Shown here in pieces: positions 1 to 10,496 of a DNA stretch of 64,000 nucleotides. Each line of letters starts with the position of its first letter. The stretch's first letter is position 1. Source of the DNA: Dryas octopetala (lineage: Eukaryota; Streptophyta; Magnoliopsida; Rosales; Rosaceae); contig OY992836.1 in assembly GCA_963921425.1 (NCBI GenBank), positions 5,905,825-5,969,824 of the forward strand, read 5' to 3'. The position numbers and the translations under genes are program-made. Below the pieces are notes generated by a model, which did not search any database, was not told the origin of the DNA, and was given only the letters and a program-made list of their open reading frames with translations.

Positions 1-283
1 TCCATGAAAGGATCATGTCATTGCAGTGTTGCCAAAGCGAAAAATCTAAAGGTTTCTTCTCTGTTGAAGGTGTCTTGATTGTACCGTCAATGAATCCGAT
101 TTTGTTCTTTGCTCTAAGAGCGATGCACAAAGAACGGCACCAAGTGCCATAATTGTCTCTAGTCAATGGTTTGGACATAAGAACTATGCCTGGATGATCC
201 GAATGATGGATGTAATAAGGACTTGAGGGATCGTTTGTTCCTTGCTCCTTATTACTTGTTTCTGACTTAGTAGGATCACTCAT
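1..283 (-). pseudogene. Copia-A1 gag, N-terminal part (cut by window edge)
   Basis: Minus-strand reading frame starting at the CAT at 281-283 and open to base 1. The protein begins MSDPTKSETSNKEQ and contains a GDNYGTW-like stretch (here RDNYGTWCRS), then FIDGTIK and WQHCNDMILSWI. This is the usual N-terminal layout of plant Ty1/copia gag (UBN2/Retrotran_gag_3 type), the structural protein of the virus-like particle. Two further copies of the same region lie at 25919-26221 and 35715-36128. Intactness beyond the window cannot be judged. The other copies in this window are broken, so this is probably a remnant too. Confidence 0.8.
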
Positions 284-377
284 GGTGATGAATAAAAGGA
301 GGGAGGAAGAGATCTCTCAAAGATATAAAACACTAGGGCTGAGAAAAAGAACGACAAAATAAACACAGAGGTCTTTG

Positions 378-598
378 CTCTGATACCATGTGAAACTTTA
401 AGGAATAAGAAATTATGTTATATTTGTTCTATATACAATTGTACAGGGAAGACTAATATATAGAAAGCCTACAACAATTAATTACATTGATTCCTTCAGT
501 AATTGAGCAAACTCATAATCAAAGGAAGAATTATATGATTGTCAATCTTCTTAAATCTTGCTCATTAATTTATGATTTTGTAATAGGCGGGTTCGACA
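378..598 (-). mobile_element. Copia-A1 5' LTR (389-598) with tRNA-Met primer-binding site (378-388)
   Basis: Read on the minus strand, a 210-bp terminal repeat ends in CA directly before TGGTATCAGAG, the initiator-tRNA-Met primer-binding site of plant copia elements. The same 210-bp block recurs at 26326-26535 and 36234-36443, always next to the same gag start. Its outer edge is set by the TG...CA rule. The matching 3' LTR is absent in all three places, so no target-site duplication can be checked. Confidence 0.75.
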
Positions 599-1332
599 TT
601 GAATTTTAAAAAATAATTAATTAAGGTGTCACATCGAGTCAAAGCGGTGAAAAACGAGTCAAAGCTTAGTGAGTAAATTAATAAAAAAACCTTTTTAAAA
701 TGTGTGATTCTTTATTATTTTATTAAAATAAGGATGGACATTTGTAACATTACAAATATTATGTGTGTTATTTTTCAAAGCAAATTTCAAGGGGGACTAC
801 TCAATCATTATCTGCAAAAAGAAAATTACAAAGCAAAACTCCTACTACAACAATTCCTCCTCCAAGAAAAGCCAAATGACAGCACGAAGAAAATGGCTCC
901 AAATGGACTTTATATGTCCAATAGACAAAAACATGCATCAAACTTTAGTTAGAAATTGCCAATTGACTTGTATGCATTTGATCTCATTCATAGAAAGTTG
1001 ATGGCTCACTATTTTCATTTAGAGCTGTGAAAGAAAAATATGAACAATATTCTCACATGCAATTTCTAATCAATGTTTAATTTCCTTCTTAGATATAAAA
1101 ATTGAATTCATAAACTAAATCAAGACACTTACTTGTAAGTACTGAATCAAGACACCTGTTTAAAAATTTCAATTGAGGCAGCAAAAGTGAAAAGAGAAAA
1201 ACCATTATATTATTAATAAAGAATTCGAAGTGGCGAATACCAATTAAATAGAAGCGAATTGCTAATTGAAGTCTTATTAGCTTGTCTTTTCTTAGCATGT
1301 TGGTTCAAAGGTCAAACATGGCGTCTATTCTA

Positions 1333-1340
1333 TTATATAT
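1333..1340 (+). promoter_or_regulatory. Candidate TATA box of monooxygenase copy 1
   Basis: The motif TTATATAT lies about 115 bp before the start codon and is conserved before copy 4 (near 37176) and copy 3 (near 27290). Position and conservation fit a core promoter. There is no transcript evidence. Confidence 0.4.
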
Positions 1341-1385
1341 TCTCCCAACATGAAGTCTTATTAGCTGGTCTTATAAGCCATACTT

Positions 1386-1386
<1 letters not shown>

Positions 1387-1452
<66 letters not shown>
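1387..1452 (+). repeat. (GA)n microsatellite abutting the start codon of copy 1
   Basis: About 66 bp of pure AG dinucleotides end exactly at the ATG at 1453, so the repeat forms the end of the 5' UTR. Copy 4 has about 26 bp at the same place (37227-37252). Copy 3 has an interrupted, impure version (about 27314-27348). Confidence 0.95.
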
Positions 1453-1459
<7 letters not shown>

Positions 1460-3638
1460 GAGAAAGAGTGGAGGATGTAGTGATAGTGGGGGCAGGGATA
1501 GCAGGGTTGGCCACTGCATTGGCGCTGAAGAGAGTTGGGGTTGAAGCCTTGGTTTTAGAAAGATCAGATGGGCTCAGAGCCATGGGGGCAGCCTTAACCC
1601 TCTTCCCAAACGCTTGGCTTGCTCTTGATGCCTTGGCTGTTTCTCACAAGCTCACTTCTCTTTATGCCCCCATCAAAAAGTAAATGATCTCTTCCCTACC
1701 TTCTTTAACTAATTTGCCACATTTGTTTTCCTTCTGTTTTATTTTTATTTTTTATAAATGATAAATTTTACATACTACGAGAAAGAAAGTAAAATGCTCA
1801 TCAGCTCATTCACTGTGTTTCTGAAATTCTAGAACACAAGTATTTCTATTTATTAATTTTTATGAGAGTGAGATTTGTATTTTTCTTGGTTTTGTTTCTG
1901 TTACTGCATCAACAATTTTTATTTTTATTTTTCGGATTTGTTATTAGCAAAATGTTTGTAGAATTTAAAATTATGTTGACTAAAACTATGAAGCAAAGGA
2001 ATAAGTTTTCTTATTTATATTTCATGGTAGTCATTAGTATCCTATATTGGATTTGACAATAAAAGGCTAAATTAGTTATGAAACATGAGACGAAATGGAG
2101 ATGTAGATTTCACTTATTATGCATTTCTAATTTGAGCTATTATCAGGGGATACCTAACTGATCTTGATACTGGAGCAATTCAAGAAGTTTCTTTCACCAG
2201 AAGCAATGGGTAAGCAAGGTGTTATTGTGTTCACTTTCTACACCTGCTGGAACTGAAACATATTAATATGCACGTCATTAGGAATGTAGATCCACAATTG
2301 ATTTGAATGTTGTCATCTTTTACATGGAAACAGTGATACAGTTGGACCAAGATCAGTGCACCGGAAAGCCTTACTCGAGGCTTTGGCAGATGAATTACCA
2401 GTTAATTCAATCCGTTTCTCTTCCAAAATCACTGCAATTGAGACCCAACAACATGAAGGATCATCCATTCCCATTATTCACATGGCAGATGGAACTATCA
2501 TCAAAGCAAAGGTAAACTTGTCCTAATACAGAACCCACAATCACATACATTGTCTCTAATTAGTTAAAGTTCTCTGTTCCTTCCTGTATTTTCTGTTTTA
2601 CTTAATTGGATGTTTATGAATTATAGGTCTTGATAGGCTGTGATGGGGTGCACTCAGTGGTGGCACGCTGGTTAGGACTTGCTGAACCGGTCCATTCCGG
2701 TCGATCAGCTGTTCGTGGGTTAGCTGTGTTTCCTCAAGGCCATGGACTCAACAACCATGTGTATCAGTATGTAGGATCAGGCAGAAGGGCTGGTTTTGTT
2801 CCCCTCAATGACAAAGATATTTATTGGTTCTATACTTTTGTATCTCCAGCAAAAGGTTTAAAACATCAAACCACAACCAATTTATCTAAACATGCTGCTC
2901 TAATAAGAACCAAACTTGTTACATCAGCATAGCTAATTATAAGCTGACTTGAGAAAATCTTGTGTAACAAATTTTGCACACATTCTATTATACCATATAA
3001 CAAAAGCCAGAAATTAAACAATACCAAGCTAAAAGATTATGCTCTATTACTGTAAATTTTATGTTACATTTTCTTTCATTGTAGGGGTGGAAGGAGAGCC
3101 GGAAGCTATACAAAGAGAAGTGATTGAAAATTATGCCAAGGACCTGCCTCCTTTATACCTAGACATTGTGCATCACTCGGATCTTTCAACATTGACATGG
3201 GCTCCACTGATGTTCAGGTATCCATGGCATGTAGTATTTGGGAACCTAGCCAAGCAAAACGTCACGGTGGCTGGGGATGCCATGCACCCCATGACACCTG
3301 ATTTAGCACAGGGAGGTTGCTCAGCATTAGAAGATGCAGTGGTTTTAGCCAGACACATACAGACATCCTTTATACAAAATGGAGGAGTTGTACCAAAAGA
3401 GATGGCTAAGGCAATTGGAAAATATGTGGAAGAAAGAAGGTGGCGTGTCTCCGGGTTAATTATGGGGTCATATTTTTCAGGATGGGTGCAGCAGGCAGGA
3501 GCTGGCTGGGGTATGAAATTCTTGAGGGATACTATATTTTACAGGTTCCTTTACCCTAAAATTGTTAGATTTACACATTATGATTGTGGGAAGCTTTCTA
3601 GTGAATCTCATTGTGGAGAACTGGACAAGATAAACTAG
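1453..3638 (+). CDS. FAD-dependent monooxygenase, MO1/MO2-like, copy 1 (5 exons)
   Basis: Exons 1453-1679, 2147-2209, 2334-2511, 2627-2855 and 3085-3638 join to 1251 nt, 416 aa, with GT-AG introns and consistent phases. Residues 9-18 hold the Rossmann GxGxxG (GAGIAG at 13-18), and Glu36 in LVLERS should bind the FAD ribose. LIGCDGVHS (158-166) is the DG motif. GDAMHPMTPDLAQGG (296-310) is the GD motif closing the FAD site. Order and length match plant UbiH/PHBH-type flavoprotein monooxygenases (Pfam FAD_binding_3), which hydroxylate small aromatic or similar substrates using NAD(P)H and O2. The actual substrate cannot be inferred. The start is the first ATG after the GA repeat and gives the dinucleotide-binding fold a short lead. 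Compared with copies 3 and 4 it lacks two codons at the start of exon 5 and differs at the end of exon 4 (YTFVSPAKG versus YSCISPAKG). No signal peptide or membrane segment is obvious. Confidence 0.9.
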
Positions 3639-3872
3639 ATTCCCTCCTCTCGATCGGGAATTAATAATTGACTCCCCTCCCCACCTTCCCAAGCAACTAA
3701 AGAAAACAGGAATGTGCAAGCGAAAATGGGCAATACTATTCAGTAGAAGCCAACAAGCCTAGTGTATTACTATGCATGCATGCTGATTCTTCTCCTAAAT
3801 GCTGAGCTCAAGTGGGATCAGGGTTATTAAAATGAATGGATCAAGTTTATTAATTTGCTTAGTCTAATATTT
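3639..3872 (+). other. 3' flank of copy 1, shared with copy 4
   Basis: AT-rich sequence after the stop, nearly identical to 51633-51866. It probably holds the 3' UTR and polyadenylation signals. Copy 3 keeps only a diverged version (29374-29560). No gene is seen. Confidence 0.5.
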
Positions 3873-3877
3873 GTATC

Positions 3878-4399
3878 TGTTAGACAAGGAATCCTTGCAG
3901 CCCAAGATTAGTGTAGGGTTATCCTAGTTTGTATACATTTGTATTACTTGTTTACCAAGATTTGTTCTTTAAGGTTTACACGTTTGTACTTGTATAAATG
4001 GCCCTTTAACATGATCAATAAAGTCAAGCAATTGCATAATTCTACATGGTATCAGAGGTTCTCACGAACTAACGTGGGTTTTCTCTTCTTCTCTTTTCTT
4101 TTCCAAACCCTAACCTACTCGAGTTTCCCTTACCTTTGTCTCACCAAATTCGACTTTGCAATGGCTCCCTCCATTACTGCCGCCAGCTCCTCCTCCTCTT
4201 CCTCTACCTTACCCGGTCCCAGTGTCACTACTTTCCTCAAATTATATATATCTAAGACAAATTATCTCCTTTGGGTTAGTCAGATGAAACCTTTCCTCAT
4301 TGGCCAAGATTTGTTCCTTGATCGAGGTTTACACGTTTGTACTTGTATAAATAGCCCTTTAACATAATCAATAAAGTCAAGCAATTACATAATTCTACA
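3878..4399 (+). mobile_element. Internally deleted mini-copia, 522 bp
   Basis: The 5' LTR (3878-4047, TG...CA) is followed by the primer-binding site TGGTATCAGAG (4048-4058). A leader and an ATG at 4161 then start a gag beginning MAPSITAASSSSS. After about 55 codons, including NYLLWVSQMKPFLIG, the sequence jumps directly into the last ~75 bp of the LTR, ending at 4399. GTATC (3873-3877) and GCATC (4400-4404) look like a target-site duplication with one change. The same deleted element is present at 51872-52393, so deletion preceded duplication of the unit. Confidence 0.8.
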
Positions 4400-4549
4400 G
4401 CATCTTTTTAGTTTGTACTAATTAAAAAATTTGTTGTAGAAATGAGAGTAGACCCCATGTTTTGACCTGGTCAAAGTTGCTTATCATCATGTGCTAAGTG
4501 GATTTAACTAATCTTTAATAAACTCCACTTGCACTAATTAAGGATTTTA

Positions 4550-4960
4550 TTATTCATAAAATATCGGCTTTGCCACGATATTGGGTTTAATAATATCGGC
4601 TTTGCCACGTGTTACCATCGAGTGCGTGTTCCAAGGTGGATCAGCGGGAGTGACATGGCGAGACATAATTGGTGATGCAGGCGGAGACAAGAGTGGAGCA
4701 GAAGGCCTATTATCGAATTGTGGGGCAGATGTGGGTTGTGGCTGTTCACTGGCAGCAGTGGGCTGCGGAGACACAAGAGCAGAATTGGGCTGGCGCAGAG
4801 AAGAAGAAGGTCCACTTGGGCCAGAAGGTGGAACCGGGCTAGTCTAAGAAGACACATCTGGGCTGGGGTATAAGGGTGATGCTGGGTTAGGCGCTGGGAC
4901 CGGAACAGATGTAGACCCAGTCCGGTCCACTACAGTCCCCCCCTATCTTTTTTCTTTTTT
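4550..4960 (-). pseudogene. Copia pol fragment (integrase-RT linker)
   Basis: On the minus strand a Pro/Ser/Ala-rich stretch leads to NTHSMVTRGKADIIKP, the signature that precedes the reverse transcriptase in plant copia polyproteins. Nothing of integrase or RT proper remains. The fragment recurs at 52545-52915. It is a relic. Confidence 0.7.
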
Positions 4961-4974
4961 TTGCTTACATTTAA

Positions 4975-5170
4975 TTAGGGGTGGGCACGGTCCACTACAG
5001 TCCAGTGCTCACCCCAAACTGCATATTGGACTGTATAATTAATCTAGTCCAGTCCAGTATTATAGAACTGAAATTTTTGGCTCAAAACTGGACCAAACTG
5101 AACTAGAACAGTTCCAGTTCAATCCAGTTTACTGTTTCGGACTGGGCCTTAGCCCAATTAAATTTTTGGG
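4975..5170. other. Possible hAT-like MITE fragment
   Basis: Starts GGGGTGGGCACGG and repeats variants of AGTCCAGT with GGGCC(T)TAGCCC near the end. This is the style of short plant hAT-like repeats with subterminal palindromes. No clear terminal inverted repeat pair or 8-bp duplication was found. Also at 53143-53340. Confidence 0.35.
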
Positions 5171-6405
5171 CCAAAAAAAATTTTAAAACATGTTTTTTTT
5201 TAGTTTTTAACAACAAATCACAATAAGTTTTCCATATATGAAGTTATAATTATATACCACATTTAGCAATCATGAGGATGATTTTTCTACTCAAAATTGC
5301 ACTTATGACATCAGAAACAGAAGGATCATACATTCATTCTTCATTTACAACTCACAAGACAAGAAGAACCAGTAAAATTTTATTCATTTACTAACATAGA
5401 AGAATTCCAACAAAGTACACTTCATCATCTTCTCACCTTCAGAATTCATGCAGTATTCCACATCATGTACTTCAGTACAATGCAAAGGGAAAAAAAAAAA
5501 AACAAGGAAAAGATTCATCCAGTCACAATTAACCAGATGATTGGTAATCCATCCACCTAAACCATCAATTTGTACAGCTGACACCTTAGAACCATGAGTG
5601 CTTCATCTGAAATGGGTATCATATAAGAAGACTTCTTATGGGGAAAAAATATAGACCCAGGCCTGATGAGCACTATTTATTAGGTATCATCTAAAAAATA
5701 TTTCTGAAGAAATAAGGGAAATTCCTAAAGGTTGATAAGCACTGCAAGTCTGCAACAGTAGTGGATTTCATCCAAAAAGAATCTTTGTAAAGAATTGAAT
5801 GAGTGTTGTATCTAAAAGGGTATGATCTAAAACCAAGAATGAAACAACAACCTAAGCATGAGACCAATGTGACTGAATTGGGTATCAAGAAACGAATCTA
5901 AATGTATGAAAAATTCAAACCCAAGAATGATGAATGCTTATTTGGGCCATCTACATGATCCTGTAGTAACAGTCGCCTCCATTGAGAAGGAATTGATAGG
6001 CTTTGTCACAATGGCACCTGAAGTGAATGACCAAGCTGTCATCCTTCTTCTCCACATTTACAAATTCCTCTCACAGTTAACCTGCAACAACAACAACAAC
6101 AACAATGAAATATTTACTTTATGATCATTAAGTATTTCATGGTTGACATCAAATTTCCAAATTAAAGAATCTGAAAATACGAAAATCACTGCTTGCTTTG
6201 ATGGGTTGTTTAGAAAATGCATGAAAAATGTAGGACAAATCAAATTTTCCATCTTGGGGTTCGATTATTTCAGACCCAAGAAAAAAAACTCAGCATATTT
6301 GATTTTCTTGGAACCCAAACAGAGAATTATGAGCAGAACAAGCTGGATGAGGGAAAAGTTAATACTGAGCCCATCTCAACGTCATGTTCATCATGCCCAA
6401 CATGC
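5171..6405. other. Unassigned intergenic stretch
   Basis: AT-rich, with only short unsupported frames on both strands and a (CAA)n run at 6083-6105. It is nearly identical to 53341-54562. A decayed gene or non-coding transcript is possible, but no family is recognised. Confidence 0.4.
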
Positions 6406-6408
6406 TCT

Positions 6409-6602
6409 CACTACAAGAAATGTGAGCAAAGCCTACCATTGATTGGTTGTTATAAAAAGGGCGGCAATTGGGAACTTTAGTCTATATTGCCCAATTGCCA
6501 CATATTTTTGTTAAAATCAAGACACTTTAGTCTTTATTGCTTAATTATCACCCCTTTTATAGCAACCAATGAGAATGAGTTTTGCTCATATTTTTTATAG
6601 TG
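6409..6602. mobile_element. CACTA-type MITE, 194 bp
   Basis: The left end CACTACAAGAAATGTGAGCA pairs with the inverted right end (CACTATAAAAAATATGAGCA on the minus strand). The element is flanked by a 3-bp duplication TCT (6406-6408 and 6603-6605), as expected for CACTA transposons. It has no coding capacity. The unit-4 copy (54566-58618) is split by a second, larger CACTA element. Confidence 0.85.
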
Positions 6603-6605
6603 TCT

Positions 6606-6896
6606 CCTCGTCCAGCTGAGCCCATCCTTAATGAGCTCATCTTGGCACTCATCCTTGGGATGTGATGTTTTGTCCGATGTGCTCTAAAACGATCCTGGTG
6701 GGACTAAATAACCAAGATGGTGGACAAAAACAACTATCAAAATGGCCAAGACCAACAAGTGGCGGTAGTAGCAACAAGACCGACGTCTCCTCATCCTGAG
6801 AGGCGTACTAGTAATGCCAGGATGGCGGCTCACGCAAGAGGTCCTGTTAGAAAGACTCTTGCTCCTACTCCCCCCTTTTCCAATTGGGCACCAGAG
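6606..6896. other. Stretch with a short unsupported frame
   Basis: A 61-codon + strand frame at 6717-6902 (MVDKNNYQNGQDQQ...) is kept, with changes, at 58733-58996, where its end differs. Its basic, Arg/Pro-rich composition suggests nothing specific. It may belong to the neighbouring LINE remnant. Low support as a gene. Confidence 0.3.
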
Positions 6897-7420
6897 TCAT
6901 AACCAAAGACTACAACACCTCCAGGAATAGTACATGTTTTTCAACCAATGTGAAAAAGATAAACCAATTTCCAAAAGGGTAGGACTATATTGTTGTGCCT
7001 GCATGCAGATACTTTTGGTAAATGCACAATCTTTAAAGAGATGATCTATGGACATACGGACAAAAAAAGAAAAGATTTGTGGACTTAATCCACACGTGCG
7101 TGACAGAACATGCAGTTCAACAAAAGTGTTGAAACACCCAATTTGATCATTAGTATGCAAAGGGTTATATAAGAGCAACCAGCTGAAAAGTTTTGCTGCA
7201 GGCATCTTATCTAAATTCCATAAGTCATGTGAAAAGAGGAGCCCATTTAGTGCCTTGCCCCAAATCAACTTGTAACCAGGAACATGATTTAACTGTGTTC
7301 CAAATAAATTCATCATCTTCAGTCTTCACTAAAATTGTATTAAATTGACTTATATAAATAATTTTTTGAACATCATCAATAAGAATCACTTTTTAGATTG
7401 CAGCCATCTTGCTGGATTCA
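6897..7420 (-). pseudogene. LINE (L1-type) RT C-terminal zf-RVT remnant
   Basis: The minus-strand frame at 6897-7316 encodes LIWGKALNGLLFSHDLW, then KLFSWLLLYNPLHTNDQI and SIDHLFKDCAFTKSI. This is the pattern of the zinc-binding zf-RVT domain (Pfam PF13966) that follows reverse transcriptase in plant non-LTR elements (IW...KFFLWLL..RLHT..L...HLFF.C.F). The expected cysteines are only partly kept and no RT is attached. A more broken copy lies at 58988-59420. Confidence 0.65.
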
Positions 7421-7650
7421 ATCTATTATTTCTTTTCAGGAATCTAACAAAAGACAATATAATAGAAAGAGAAGGATCTAGTTAAGCATCCAGAAATTTA
7501 TCTAATAACTATACCGACAATATTCCATCACATTCCCACAAACAGAATATCTCTAGCAGACAAAATATTCTACCAAATGGCATTATTATAATAAATATTT
7601 ACATTTACTAGAATCAATATTCTTTTTGATTCCCTAATACATGTCATAAA

Positions 7651-8014
7651 TGTTGAGAGTAATGTGGAGCAATGTCCCACATCGGAAAACTAAGGCTTAG
7701 CATATGTGCTTATAAGTCTTGGGCCTCTCCACCCATGGCCAATTGGTTTTGGGTTGGATGCTCTAATTCTATCATGGTATCAGAGCTTGGTTATCCGCGT
7801 GTAAGGCCAAACGGTCACACGTGCTCCCACGTCACCCAATATAATTTGTTCACGTGTAAGGCTCAAAATATCGCCACACGTGCGGGGGCGTGTTGAGAGT
7901 AATGTGGAGCAATGTCCCACATCGGAAAACTAAGGCTTAGCATATGTGCTTATAAGTCTTGGGCCTCTCCACCCATGGCCAATTGGTTTTGGGTTGGATG
8001 CTCTAATTCTATCA
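7651..8014 (+). mobile_element. TRIM (miniature LTR retrotransposon), 364 bp
   Basis: Two 124-bp direct repeats (7651-7774 and 7891-8014) appear identical by eye and run TG...CA. The first is followed at once by TGGTATCAGAGC (7775-7786), a tRNA-Met primer-binding site. The second is preceded by a purine-rich tract around GTGCGGGGGCG. The 5-bp duplication ATAAA flanks it (7646-7650, 8015-8019). The 116-bp internal part codes for nothing, so it depends on proteins of another element. Unit 4 has the unoccupied site at 59666-59670. Confidence 0.95.
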
Positions 8015-8039
8015 ATAAATAGATTTTTCTTATCAATGA

Positions 8040-8484
8040 AATTTCAACTAAAAAAAAATATATAAATATTAAAAAAAAGTTTTGCAACGAACAAATAGTT
8101 GCAATAATCGTCGCAACGCATTATAAATTAATGGAAAAAATCGGTTTCCAAATAAATAATCTATAATGCGATGCAAAAAAAATTTCGTAAGAGGAGTGAA
8201 CTTTTGTCGCAATGCATTTTTGCGACACCGATTTTCTCACAATTGTATCATCACATCTTAATTTTAAAAAAATATTGAACCCATAATGCGACAAAAATTT
8301 TGACGCAAATTGCTTTTATACTTGTCCCAAAGCTGTATTTTCAATGTCATGGTCGTCGCAAATTTTTGTCGCAAGTTTGTGACGAACCTCACCACACACT
8401 ATAAACAACGTTTATGAGGGGTCAATTGTGAAGCCCTGTGCGACGCTCGTTTTTTCGTCACAAAAGGCTAAATTTCTTGTAGTG
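8040..8484. mobile_element. CACTA-type element end (solo right terminus)
   Basis: The block contains many subterminal motifs of the TGCGACGAAA type and ends AAATTTCTTGTAGTG, the inverse of a CACTACAAGAAATTT terminus. No matching left end was found in the window. A related block at 59715-60004 is cut off before its terminus. Confidence 0.6.
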
Positions 8485-8554
8485 GTTTTTTGACCAAACG
8501 GGTTTACTATTCTATTGGAAAACCTTACAGTCAAAATGCATCGACCCAGGTATT

Positions 8555-8875
8555 GAAATGTACCAACCAGCATATTGGTACAATGTAACCAGCCCACGTA
8601 TTGGTACAATTAAAATGTATCAATCCACGTATTGCTACAAATGAAATGTATCAACCACGTACTGAAATGTATCAACTCATGCATCGGTACAAATATAATG
8701 TACCAACCCACGTATTAGTACAAATAAAATGTATCAATCCATGTATTGTTACAAATGAAAGGTACCAACTCCCTTATTGGTACAACTGAAATGTACCAAT
8801 TAATCCACATATTGGTATAAATGAAATGTACCAACCCCCTTATAGGTATAACTGAAATGTACCAATCCAACAAAT
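8555..8875. repeat. Degenerate minisatellite, about 36-bp period
   Basis: Roughly nine diverged units of the form AATGTACCAACCCACGTATT followed by GGTACAA. The alternation of TACCAA and TTGGTAC gives local dyads. It is absent from the other units. The following 8880-9118 is AT-rich with runs of GGGATTA/TTTAGGG-like words and no gene. Confidence 0.8.
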
Positions 8876-10091
8876 AGGGATGTACCCAAGGCTGTTTAAG
8901 GGTTTAGGTTTCGGGATTAGGGATTAGGGATTAGGTTGTAGGATGAACATTTTGGAGATTCTAATTTAGGTTTAAAATTTAAATTTAGGGTACAATTAAG
9001 TTAAGGATTATGGTTTAGAATTTAAATTTAGGGTTTAAATCTCATAATTTGTGTAATTTTAAAATTCAAATCTCATAAAGATTTAAATCCCTTAGATTGT
9101 GGGATTTAAATAAGCTGAGCGCACTACTACAATAATGTAAATAGACATCGGTCAATAGACAACGATTTGTGTTTTGTCCGTTATCTTAATTTACTACACA
9201 ACGGTTTTGTAAAAACCGTTATATGGACGTATAATATCCAATGGTATTTGGTTTTGAGATTTTTCTTAAATTATTAAACACAATAGTTTTAGACAAAACT
9301 GTTGTATTGGTTAAGTTACAAGAAAATAAAGAATTTGCGGGTCTTTGTATTTGGCCAAAAGCGGAGGCGCGCTAATGAACAGTCCTCTCCTTAAGTCTAA
9401 TTTGGTCAAAGCCCTCTGACTTCACCTACTTTCAGACACTCATCCCCCATTCGATCTCCATCTTTGCCGTCCTCAACTCCTCATCGCGCAGAAATCTCTC
9501 ATAGCTCGATCTCTTTCCTTCTGCATTATCCAAATTTTCTCCCTCTCTATCTCTATCCTCTCTCTACGTCTATCAGTGTCTCTCTCGCTCGCTCTCCATT
9601 TCTGCTACTGACCGTTCTCGGCTAGATTTGGGAGCCCAACCAGTAAAGCTCATACAAGGTTTCGCTCTAACTGTAAAGCCCATCCCTATCTAATTATGAT
9701 TTTAATGTTGGTTAGATTTTCTTGATTTAGGATTTAGGGTTTCATACAAGGAAGCTCCTCCCTATCTGATGAGGGTTTTTAATGTTTATTTGATTTTCTT
9801 GATTTAGGATTTAGGGTTTCATACAAGGAAGCTCCTCTATGAAAAGCATAATTTCTCTTTTCGTCAGTTCTTTTCTTTTGTTCAATTTCGGTGAGTTCTT
9901 CAACTGGGTACCTGTAATTTTTCCTTATATTCACTTTTATATGATGAGTTTTCTCTTTCTTTTAAGTTTGAGATTTCTTTTCTTACATTTTGATGCATCT
10001 CTCCCACCTCCCACCTACATACCCATTCTGATTTTTTTTTTTTTTAAATCTGTGGTAATACATGAGTTGGTGAATATTGTGTCTATGTATC

Positions 10092-10140
<49 letters not shown>
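10092..10140 (+). repeat. (GA)n microsatellite inside the CACTA element
   Basis: About 49 bp of GA repeats with one interruption. Confidence 0.9.
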
Positions 10141-10496
10141 ATGGAGAGGGTTGTATAACCATCAAAGTTTGTTTAAGAAATTAATAAAGGATGTGTTTCT
10201 ATGAGCAAAGAAAAAACAATGCCATTCTAAAATCTCAAATTAAGCTAGACTCTTTATCCAATTATGTTTTTAGAGGACTTGGTAATTTTCTTTGTTCTGC
10301 TTATTTTGTGCTTTTAGAGTAGTTTGTAATCTCTAATGACTAATCTATTCTTTTGAATACTTGTTCTACTAGTTTTGTGCTTAATAATTTACTTTAATTT
10401 TCCATTACTTGAATCTCACTCTAGGCAAAATCTAAGAGAAAAAATAATTAATTAGTATATAGGTGTTTTTCATTAATGAGTTATACATGGATGCAG

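Noticed and set aside
1371..1583. Ser/Leu-repeat minus-strand frame
   Set aside because: Produced by translating the GA microsatellite and the complement of exon 1.
4581..4847. Gly-rich 88-codon + strand frame
   Set aside because: Complement of a copia linker with NTHSMVTRGK on the other strand.
6717..6902. 61-codon + strand frame conserved in two units
   Set aside because: The two units are recent duplicates, so conservation means little, and the end of the frame differs between them.
8900..8940. Possible interstitial telomere repeats
   Set aside because: Only three GGGATTA-like words and scattered TTTAGGG pieces; too short and irregular.
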